Below, in pieces: positions 1 through 5,892 of a stretch of 18,079 bases of DNA. The DNA comes from DATKMS01 sp041497995. Its GTDB lineage: Bacteria; Desulfobacterota; Binatia; HRBIN30. The position numbers and the translations under genes are program-made. The notes beneath the pieces were generated by a model. It saw nothing but the letters and a program-made list of their open reading frames with translations. It searched no databases and was not told the DNA's origin. Numbering within the stretch: the stretch's first letter is position 1; each line of letters opens with the position of its first letter. The stretch lies in the NCBI GenBank assembly GCA_041497995.1, contig JBGQHM010000100.1, positions 1 through 18,079 on the forward strand, read 5' to 3'.

Positions 1-58
1 ACTCAACCGTCAATGTTGTAAACATGGCCTCACTACGGTAGGCGCCAGCTCAAGGAGA

Positions 59-118
59 ATGATGGGACATCCGGAAGGCGATTTGTCAGGTCGCCGACAG
101 GAAGCCGAGGCTTCGTGA
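59..118 (+). CDS. Short leader ORF, or displaced N-terminus of the DUF1016 gene
   Basis: A strong Shine-Dalgarno (AAGGAG at 52-57) lies immediately before ATG-ATG at 59-64. The frame reads 19 codons and stops at TGA 116-118, which overlaps the GTG/ATG start (115/118) of the DUF1016 frame. No comparable ribosome site precedes the DUF1016 start itself. Two readings fit: a coupled leader peptide, or the original N-terminus of the nuclease separated from the body by a second 1-nt frame change. Upstream at 13-25 there is a small dyad (ATGTT-GTA-AACAT) that could be an operator but is unsupported. I recognise no function in the peptide. Confidence 0.25.
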   Translation: MMGHPEGDLSGRRQEAEAS

Positions 119-1262
119 TGCGACAGGTCGTCGCCCGCAGATACGACCAATTCGTCGGGGAGATCACGCAACTCCTGGCGGCGGCTCGCCGGCAGGCCGC
201 CCGCTCGATCAGCACCATCCTTACGGCGACGTATTGGGAAATCGGCCGCCGGATTGTCCAGTACGAACAGGCCGGCCGTCAGCGCGCTGGCTATGGCGAG
301 GCGCTACTACAGCGTCTGTCACGAGATCTCACTGCGCAGTTCGGGCGGGGTTTCGGCCTCGCGCACGTCAAGACGATGCGTCAGTTCTATCTGGCATATC
401 GCGATCCGGAGAATCGCCAATCGCCGATTGGCCATTTCGCTCACCAGAAAGGCCAATCCGGACGGCCAGCGAACGGCCGAACTCTCGTGAATCTTTCCGT
501 GGTGTCGAACGCACTACCGCTGTCGTGGACCCACTATGCGAGGCTGCTTCGCATCAAGGATGGGCACGCTCGGGTGTTCTACGAAACCGAAGCACTGCGT
601 GGCGGCTGGTCGGTGCGGCAACTCGACCGGCAGATCGAATCCCAGTTCTACGAGCGCACGGCGCTCTCACGGAACAAAGCCGCCATGCTCAAGAAGGGCA
701 GCGTTGCGCAGCCAAGCGATGCGGTCACCGCGGAGCAGGAAATCAAAGACCCCTACGTGCTCGAGTTCTTGGGCCTGAAGGACGAGTACTCGGAGAGCGA
801 CTTGGAGGACGCACTCATCCGGCATCTGGAGAGCTTCCTGCTCGAACCGGGTGGGGACTTCACCTTCGTCACGCGGCAGAAGCGTCTGCGGGTGGGCAGC
901 GAATGGTATCGAGTCGACCTGATCTTCTACCACCGCCGCCTGCGTTGCTTGGTGCTCATCGATCTGAAGATCGGCCGCTTCACCCATGCCTACGCGGGTC
1001 AGATGCACCTGTATCTGAACTACGGTGCGAGCATTGGACGCATACCGACGAAAACCCGCCCGTCGGGCTCATCCTCTGCGCCGCGAAGGACGCCGCCAGG
1101 GCACGCTACACGCTGGACGGCTTACCCAACAAGGTGCAGGCCGCCGAGTACCGAACCGCGCTGCCCAACGAGCGGCTCATCGCTGCAGAGTTGGAGCGTA
1201 CACGGCAGGTACTCGAGGGTCGCAGGGCAGCCAGAAAGCTGACGCAGGGGGCCTGGCAATGA
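115..1262 (+). pseudogene. DUF1016 / YhcG-type PDDEXK nuclease, frameshifted
   Basis: This is a DUF1016-family protein: an N-terminal helical region (about residues 10-150, containing 'TATYWEIGRRIVQYEQ' and the 'FGRGFGLAHVKTMRQFY' block) followed by a PDDEXK nuclease domain. The nuclease core is visible as D268 in 'YRVDLIFYH' and D283-x-K285 in 'LIDLKIG', followed by 'AGQMHLYLNY'. Just after that block (about codon 303, near position 1026) the family sequence jumps to the third frame ('WTHTDENPPVGLILCA' through 'AAELERTRQVLE') and ends at TGA 1260-1262. One missing base explains this; in the uncorrected frame translation runs on to 1242 with unrelated residues. Family members occur in defence islands and near restriction-modification genes. 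The catalytic residues lie upstream of the break, so a partly folded product is conceivable, but I call it broken or mis-sequenced. Its end overlaps the next gene by 4 nt (ATGA). Confidence 0.85.
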
Positions 1263-1891
1263 TGAAGACCAGCGGCACCTGCGCAGCATGCGGGGGCAAG
1301 TTTTCCAAAGCGGCGATGCGACAGCATCTTGGTTCGTGCTCCAAACGCCCAGCGAATGCTGAGACCAGCTTGCACATCCTGGTCGAAGGGAACCCGCCGT
1401 CCGTCTTCTGGATGCACCTGGCGGCGCAGCCCAGCGCAAAGCTCGTCGACCTCGACCGATTCCTGCGTGCGATCTGGTTGGAATGCTGTGGCCACCTGAG
1501 CGCATTCAAGATAGCAGACGTCTCGTATTCATCGGGCGGCGACATGCCCGGAAGGAAGATGAGCGTTCCGTTGCGGAACGTGCTGCGGCCCGGCCTCAGG
1601 TTCGGTTACGAGTACGACTTCGGTTCGACCACCGCACTCAAGCTGCAGGTCGTCGGCACGTGCGCGGGGACCACCGGAGACGGGCCGCCAATCCGTCTGC
1701 GGGCGCGTAATAGCCCGCCACCACTCGCGTGCGACTGCGGCAAGCCTGCGACCCAGCTGTGCACCGAGTGTGGGGGCGCGGGCCGCGGATGGCTGTGCGC
1801 CGGCTGCGCCGCCGAGCACGCATGCGGCGAGGAGCTGCTGCTGCCCGTGGTCAACTCGCCGCGGGTTGGTGTGTGTGGTTACACGGGCTAG
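1259..1891 (+). CDS. Zinc-finger protein with pRiA4b ORF-3-like core
   Basis: A 210-residue protein starting at ATG 1259 (or 1262), overlapping the stop of the DUF1016 gene, so the two are probably translationally coupled. Three parts are visible. An N-terminal CCHC finger has C8-x2-C11 and H23-x3-C27. A middle part (about 38-145) includes 'YEYDFGSTT', the signature of the plasmid pRiA4b ORF-3-like family, also annotated as an IS1096 passenger TnpR-like domain. The C-terminal cysteine-rich segment from C158 (CDC, CTEC, CAGC, H, C) looks like a treble-clef or zinc-ribbon, and the protein ends in 'VVNSPRVGVCGYTG'. The biochemical role of the family is unknown. The association with plasmids and insertion sequences in the family name suggests a mobile background, but no transposase is present here. 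Family assignment is fairly firm; function is not. Confidence 0.75.
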   Translation: MMKTSGTCAACGGKFSKAAMRQHLGSCSKRPANAETSLHILVEGNPPSVFWMHLAAQPSAKLVDLDRFLRAIWLECCGHLSAFKIADVSYSSGGDMPGRKMSVPLRNVLRPGLRFGYEYDFGSTTALKLQVVGTCAGTTGDGPPIRLRARNSPPPLACDCGKPATQLCTECGGAGRGWLCAGCAAEHACGEELLLPVVNSPRVGVCGYTG

Positions 1892-1974
1892 GAGCCGAAG
1901 GCATGCAGCCGGTACGGTAACGCAGTCGTACCACCACGCTCGCGACGGGACACTCTGGACGCGTCCCCACTCTG

Positions 1975-1994
1975 CTCTGCGTCTCTGCGTGAGA
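1975..1994. repeat. Short low-complexity intergenic repeat
   Basis: A near-tandem CTCTGCGT-CTCTGCGT followed by GAGA lies in the gap 1892-2004 between the convergent zinc-finger gene and the tail fragment. From memory, strings of this type recur between genes in environmental GC-rich genomes, but only this copy is visible here. Nothing else is recognisable in that gap. Confidence 0.3.
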
Positions 1995-2004
1995 CACTTC
2001 TCTC

Positions 2005-2295
2005 CTACCGTTCTACCCGTTCCAACCGCCGCTCGGTTATCGTCAGTACTTCCACCATGCGTTCCAGCACCGTGGCATGCTGCGGGTGCGGGAAGAAGTG
2101 GAGGACGATCTCTTTGGCGAGCAGTGCGGTGAGGTAGCGCAGCTTACGGCGGCTGCTCTCGCTGGCGATCAGGTAGTCGCGGTGGCCGGCGTTGACCTGC
2201 CATTGGCCGTCGCGGAAGCGCGAGCGCCCGGTCGGCTCGTTGACGAACCCGGGTTGCGGAATAAATGCTCGAAATGCAGCCGGCATGGCCGGCAT
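2005..2295 (-). pseudogene. Orphan copy of the GHKL ATPase C-terminal domain
   Basis: A 96-codon minus-strand frame beginning at ATG 2295. From its IPQP motif onward it is nearly identical to residues 535-618 of the ATPase encoded at 2963-4819: 'RFRDGQWQVNAGHRDYLIA', 'RRKLRYLTALLAKEIVL', 'HPQHATVLERMVEVLT'. The body of the ATPase is absent and the first ten or so residues are unrelated. Differences in the shared part are a 2-residue gap (TG versus TSNW), Gly/Glu, and Phe/Ser. It lies just downstream (on the minus strand) of the ParE toxin gene. It is either a displaced remnant of a former full-length gene or a small independently translated domain. No convincing ribosome site precedes ATG 2295. 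Confidence 0.65.
2021..2260. repeat. Direct repeat copy 1 (ATPase 3' end)
   Basis: This is 240 bp matching 2970-3215 in the same orientation, with one 6-nt gap near 2228. Over the first 208 bases I count 15 substitutions by eye, about 93% identity. A 59-bp stretch without a mismatch covers the segment encoding 'VNAGHRDYLIASES'. The match begins at the last codons of the ATPase gene and stops abruptly just past 2260. With copy 2 it brackets the ParDE cassette. Confidence 0.9.
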
Positions 2296-2343
2296 GGTGA
2301 TTCTACAGTTCCGACACGTCGACGACTTGCACGCGGCCGAACA

Positions 2344-2637
2344 TCAGACGAGTGACGGCCGGCGTTGGGCACCATGCCAGATACGGACAATCTCAAGCGG
2401 TGCGGTCTCGGGCTTGTAGATCACGAGATAGGAGTAGAAGGGCCAGACGCGGAAACGAGACGGAAGAAGGTCTCGCCGGCGGTGACCGATGCGCGGGTGT
2501 GTAGCCAGGCGGAGGAGAACCTTTTCGAGCTCTCCATCCACTCGCAAGGCAGTCTCGAAGTCGTCCTCAGCGATGGTGCGGAAGATCTCCTCCCGATCTT
2601 CCTGGGCGAGCGCGGAGAGGACATAGGCCTCTCTCAT
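2344..2637 (-). CDS. parE: ParE/RelE-superfamily toxin
   Basis: A 97-residue basic protein with the ParE-family pattern. An N-terminal 'LSALAQEDREEIFRTIAEDD' helix is followed by 'LEKVLLRLATHPRIGHRR' and a C-terminal beta region 'RVWPFYSYLVIYKPETAPLEIVRIWHGAQRR'. The H-G-A-x-R-R ending is typical of ParE toxins. Family members act on DNA gyrase (ParE) or on mRNA at the ribosome (RelE); the sequence resembles ParE more. Its ATG (2637) overlaps the antitoxin stop as ATGA, the classical antitoxin-first arrangement. The cassette sits between the two copies of the ATPase tail. Confidence 0.85.
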   Translation of the reverse strand: MREAYVLSALAQEDREEIFRTIAEDDFETALRVDGELEKVLLRLATHPRIGHRRRDLLPSRFRVWPFYSYLVIYKPETAPLEIVRIWHGAQRRPSLV

Positions 2638-2873
2638 CGTGCTTTCTGAAACTCACTGGCCAGTTTCTTCATGCGCCGGCGGGATTGGGACCGCGTCACG
2701 GTCTCGCCCCGGGCAAGTTGTGCTTCACCTTCACGCACCACCCGACGGAACGCTTCTCGGGCCTCGATCAGAGCTAGACCTTCACGGATCACCCGATCGA
2801 CGGACGGGTACGCGCCAGAGCGGACCTTGGCCTCCAGTTCCTGTTCGGTCTCCTTGGCGACGTGGAGTGGCAT
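2634..2873 (-). CDS. parD: ParD-family antitoxin
   Basis: A 79-residue protein starting at ATG 2873 ('MPLHVAKETEQELEAKV'). The ParD hallmark 'SGAYPSVDRVIREGLALIEARE' (residues 19-40) belongs to the ribbon-helix-helix DNA-binding domain. The basic tail 'RRRMKKLASEFQKAR' is the toxin-neutralising part. The reading frame is open further upstream, but this ATG matches the family N-terminus and sits directly behind a promoter-like element. It would neutralise the overlapping downstream ParE and autoregulate the operon, as the family does. Confidence 0.85.
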   Translation of the reverse strand: MPLHVAKETEQELEAKVRSGAYPSVDRVIREGLALIEAREAFRRVVREGEAQLARGETVTRSQSRRRMKKLASEFQKAR

Positions 2874-2879
2874 GTGGGA

Positions 2880-2909
2880 AGTGTACGCGGGTTGGAGACA
2901 GAGCGTCAA
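2880..2909 (-). promoter_or_regulatory. Promoter-like element for parDE
   Basis: Read on the minus strand: -35 TTGACG (2909-2904), an 18-nt spacer, -10 TACACT (2885-2880). The expected transcription start, 6-7 nt further on, falls at the A of the parD ATG (2873). No Shine-Dalgarno is visible, so the mRNA may be leaderless. The element would make parDE independent of the upstream ATPase gene. Confidence 0.4.
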
Positions 2910-2962
2910 GGTCAGAGAAGACGGGCATGACCGGGCGCGCTCATGCGCCTGGAAACCTTCGG

Positions 2963-4819
2963 CTATCGCTCCAACCGCCGCTCGGTGATCGTCAGTACCT
3001 CCACCATACGCTCCAACACCGTGGCATGCTGCGGGTGCGGGAACGAATGGAGGACGATCTCCTTGGCGAGCAGCGCGGTCAGGTACCGCAGCTTGCGGCG
3101 GCTGCTTTCGCTGGCGATCAGGTAGTCGCGGTGGCCGGCGTTGACCTGCCATTGGCCGTCGCGGAAACGCGAGCGCCAGTTGCTCGTCGGCTCGTTGACG
3201 AACTCGGGTTGCGGGATGCCGGCTGACGGCGCGGGCTCGGGGCGTTCTTCCACCACCTCGACCGCGGCTTCGGCGCTGGTGCGGCGCTCACCTTGGGTGG
3301 CGACGACCCAGATTGTGAGGATCTCTAGCTCTTCACCGGCTCGAAACGTTGCGTCTCGGCCGTCGCCCTCGATCTGGCTGTGATCGGAGCTGCAGGCCCA
3401 AAGAAATTCGACCCCCTCGCGGATCTCGCGACCGTCAGCCGCACGCGGGCGCGCACGAAAGCGGCGCGTGTTCAGCAGCGCCACACGCGCCGACGGCGGC
3501 ACGATCTCGACCGTCGCCAGCAGCCCGGGTGGGAACAGCTCGACAGGTTCCTCGGCATCGGCCGGCTCGCTCGGCTGCGGGAATTCGCCAGCCGCCGGCT
3601 CCGCCACACCGGTCGGCGCTTCCTGTTCTCGGCCAGCCGGCCCGCTCTCCCCACCGCTACCTGCCGGCATGCGCTCCGCTTCATCCCGCACCGCGAAGAA
3701 GTCGTACTCCGGCGCCAAGCGCGACAGGTCACGAAAGGCGCGCTGCGGCTGTTTGAGGAGATCGGCCTCCAGCTCGGAGGCGAGCCGTTCTTGCTCGTGG
3801 GCGAGAATGGAAGCGATCGGTTCCTCGAGGCGCGTCACCGCTGCAGCAAAAGCAGCGGCCGCGTCGTTGGGCTGCACACCGCGACGCGTGCCGGGCGACA
3901 CTTCGAAGCCGGCGAAGTCGAGCATGCCGGTGAGACGGCCGCTGCTCCATGGCGGTCGACGGAAATCGACCAACTCGAACTCGCTCAGGTCGTCGTAGAC
4001 CACAGTGCCGGCACTCGAGACCATGACTTGCGCAGGCTCGCGCCCACCCTCGGGTAAGACGTACAGCTCAACACGCATCGCCCCGTACGGCGTATCGATG
4101 TTTTCCGGCAACGCCAGCGGCTGGCCCGGATAGCGCACCGGCTGGACCGTCAACAGCTTCGGTGCGCGACCGCGCGCGACGCGGTCATGCACGGTGATGA
4201 CCACCGACCGCGCCAGCAATTGCCCGCGGAGCTCCGCCGCCAGGTAGTCCGCGATACGCCGCCCGCCCAGACTGACAAACGCCGGACGGTGCAGTTGCCG
4301 CACGACGACCTCGGTCCACGTACCGCGCAAGGGCAGCCGGCCACGCAGCCGTTCGATCTGGAAGCGCGGCTCATCTTCCGTGAGCCGCAACACCCACGCC
4401 TCGGAGTCGTTGACCTGCGAGCGCATCTCGAACTGCATGCCGATCGACCAGAAGCCGAGCAAGCCGATGCCGTACTTGCCCTGCAACATCAGCTCGCGCC
4501 GCTGTTCGAGCGTCAGGTTGCGTTTGCGTGAGTGGCCGATGTGGGTCGCGATGTAGCCGAGCGCGTCCTCACGCGTCATCTCGGGCAGCACACCGCTGCC
4601 GTCGTCGATGACGTGCAGCGTGGTCACGCCGCGTTCACGGGCGCGGACGATCTGCACGCGGCTGGCCCCGGCGTCGAGCGAGTTCTGCACCAACTCGGCG
4701 AGCGCCTTGCGCGGATCGTTCTGCGAGCGCGCCAGCCAGCGAATCAGCTCGAAGGGATCGGCGGGCCGGAGGTTGCCGGTGATGGCCCCGGAACGCTTGC
4801 GGGCTACGCGCGTCGCCAT
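2963..4819 (-). CDS. GHKL (MORC/HSP90-like) ATPase with Ig-like and novel C-terminal domain
   Basis: A 618-residue predicted cytoplasmic ATPase. The Bergerat fold is clear: N-box 'ELVQNSLDAGA' (E42, N46), 'DDGSGV' (D72-x-G74-x-G76), and the ATP-lid glycine motif 'GKYGIGLLGFWSIG' (114-127). This arrangement is shared by HSP90, MutL and MORC. A second domain (about 165-320) includes an S5-like transducer candidate ending in 'SPGTRRGVQPND'. A helical segment (320-370) leads to an acidic, Pro-rich linker (380-430). An Ig-like beta region (about 432-523) precedes a conserved C-terminal domain (about 536-618) that is duplicated at 2005-2295. No histidine-kinase H-box, MutL endonuclease motif or topoisomerase partner is present. 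Prokaryotic MORC-like ATPases have been linked to restriction-modification and other conflict systems; that role here is inferred from the neighbours. The start at ATG 4819 fits the motif spacing, but no ribosome site is obvious. Confidence 0.75.
   Translation of the reverse strand: MATRVARKRSGAITGNLRPADPFELIRWLARSQNDPRKALAELVQNSLDAGASRVQIVRARERGVTTLHVIDDGSGVLPEMTREDALGYIATHIGHSRKRNLTLEQRRELMLQGKYGIGLLGFWSIGMQFEMRSQVNDSEAWVLRLTEDEPRFQIERLRGRLPLRGTWTEVVVRQLHRPAFVSLGGRRIADYLAAELRGQLLARSVVITVHDRVARGRAPKLLTVQPVRYPGQPLALPENIDTPYGAMRVELYVLPEGGREPAQVMVSSAGTVVYDDLSEFELVDFRRPPWSSGRLTGMLDFAGFEVSPGTRRGVQPNDAAAAFAAAVTRLEEPIASILAHEQERLASELEADLLKQPQRAFRDLSRLAPEYDFFAVRDEAERMPAGSGGESGPAGREQEAPTGVAEPAAGEFPQPSEPADAEEPVELFPPGLLATVEIVPPSARVALLNTRRFRARPRAADGREIREGVEFLWACSSDHSQIEGDGRDATFRAGEELEILTIWVVATQGERRTSAEAAVEVVEERPEPAPSAGIPQPEFVNEPTSNWRSRFRDGQWQVNAGHRDYLIASESSRRKLRYLTALLAKEIVLHSFPHPQHATVLERMVEVLTITERRLER
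2970..3215. repeat. Direct repeat copy 2 (ATPase 3' end)
   Basis: The in-gene partner of 2021-2260; it encodes the last 80 or so residues of the ATPase. Relative to the gene frame, 13 of the 15 substitutions I count fall at third codon positions. One is a synonymous Leu first-position change (3016) and one is a Ser/Phe replacement (3045). The two copies are about 950 bp apart and could recombine to delete parDE. Confidence 0.9.
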
Positions 4820-4883
4820 AGCGCCGGGTTAGCACGGTCGCGCGAGTGGACCAAGGACCGACGAACCGAGAAGCAACGTGCTG

Positions 4884-4970
4884 ACACGCGGGCAGGGACG
4901 CCCGCGCCACCAAAGCCCAGCTGCCAGCTTAGGGACGATCATGGTGGCGCGGGCGTCCCTGCCCGCGTGT
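4884..4970. repeat. REP/BIME-like perfect inverted repeat
   Basis: Left arm 4884-4912 and right arm 4942-4970 are exact reverse complements over 29 bp, separated by 29 nt. Each arm is itself hairpin-forming: in the left arm CGCGGGC (4887-4893) pairs with GCCCGCG (4900-4906) around AGGGAC. This nested geometry, with two small palindromes in inverted orientation, is that of REP/BIME elements mobilised by RAYT transposases. No RAYT gene is in the window. The element lies 17 bp past the phospholipase stop codon, so it may also end or protect that transcript. Apart from this element, the gap 4820-4986 holds nothing recognisable. Confidence 0.75.
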
Positions 4971-4986
4971 GTCGTCTTTCCGCCCC

Positions 4987-5892
4987 TCAGTGCGCGGCGC
5001 ACAGCGGGACCACCCCTACGGTGGATTCGAGATCCAGACGCTCGTCGAGCTCGTCGATCTGCTCTTGCAGCTGGGGTGTAATGTGACCGCGGCGGTGGAG
5101 CGTCTTTAGGCTGCGGCGCACCTCTTTGGCCATGTTGATCGCTTCGAAGCCGGTGGGATCGGCGCTCTGGCAGGCGGACTTCCTGCCGCGATCGAGCAGG
5201 TCGATGATGCTGCCGTGACAGGCGGCGTTGTAGCGCTGGATAACCTCGATCGGCAGCGGGTAACGCGAGCGCGTGCTCAGGCGCTGCATGACGCGGTGCC
5301 ACTGCTCGAGGTCGTGGATGGCGATGAAGCCGCGGAAGATACGCTTGTCGGTGCCGAACGAGAACAAGGTGCGTGAGACCACATCGCGTACCAAGCCGTC
5401 GCACTCCGGGAAGCGATGGCCGCGCAGCTCGCGGATGATGTCACGCCCCACCGCGTGCTGTTGCGAGTCGAAGCGCGCTTCCCAGTAGATGTGGCGCAGC
5501 GTTCGGGCCCGGAAGCTGACGATCAGCTGCGTCGGTACGTAGTGGTTGTGCGAGTAGACGTCACCTGCGAGGTGCGTCAGGTAGCCGTATGCAAAGGCGC
5601 GTTGCGCGTCGTTGTCGGCACGCTCCAGCAACAACCACCCGACGGGCCACGAATGGCAGTGTGCCTGCTGCGCGCGCGTGTACTTCTTTGCCTGCGTGAT
5701 GTCGGCACCGACGCAGCCGTAGAGGTATTCGAGGCGATGCCGGCGCAGCAATCGTTGAAGCGACAATCCAAGGATGGTAAGGTCTCCGAGCACACCCGAC
5801 CCATGCGCCAGATGCGTGATGGGTCCCCATGCCGATGCCTGAGCAGGCGCGAACAGCAGGACGAGGAAGGCGGAAACGGCGAGTGACATCAT
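4987..5892 (-). CDS. Secreted zinc-dependent phospholipase C-like protein
   Basis: A 301-residue protein with a signal peptide (hydrophobic 4-18, AxA site 'ASA' at 19-21) predicted to leave Trp22 as the mature N-terminus. In Bacillus PC-PLC and clostridial alpha-toxin the mature N-terminal Trp binds zinc. The other ligands have plausible counterparts: H27 or H30, D64 ('GADI'), H80 ('HSW'), H107 and D111 in 'YGYLTHLAGDVYSHNHYVP', H115 or H117, and H134 with E138 ('RHIYWEAR'). The H-x3-D and H-x3-E spacings match the family. The substrate may be a phospholipid, but many environmental homologues are uncharacterised. The product should act outside the cytoplasmic membrane. The start (ATG 5892 or 5889) overlaps the divergent uracil-DNA glycosylase start, and no ribosome site is evident. 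The C-terminal third has no motif I recognise. Confidence 0.8.
   Translation of the reverse strand: MMSLAVSAFLVLLFAPAQASAWGPITHLAHGSGVLGDLTILGLSLQRLLRRHRLEYLYGCVGADITQAKKYTRAQQAHCHSWPVGWLLLERADNDAQRAFAYGYLTHLAGDVYSHNHYVPTQLIVSFRARTLRHIYWEARFDSQQHAVGRDIIRELRGHRFPECDGLVRDVVSRTLFSFGTDKRIFRGFIAIHDLEQWHRVMQRLSTRSRYPLPIEVIQRYNAACHGSIIDLLDRGRKSACQSADPTGFEAINMAKEVRRSLKTLHRRGHITPQLQEQIDELDERLDLESTVGVVPLCAAH

Noticed and set aside
1259..1891. Insertion sequence, because of the pRiA4b/IS1096-passenger family name
   Set aside because: No transposase, terminal inverted repeats or target duplication are visible around the gene.
2874..3152. Upstream in-frame extension of the ParD frame to about 172 codons
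   Set aside because: It would overlap the ATPase 3' end antisense-free but in a shifted frame, has no ParD similarity before ATG 2873, and would cross the promoter-like element.
2963..4819. Reading the ATPase as MutL, HSP90 or a histidine kinase
   Set aside because: The GHKL motifs are shared, but the MutL endonuclease motif, the HSP90 middle and C-terminal domains and a phospho-accepting H-box are missing.
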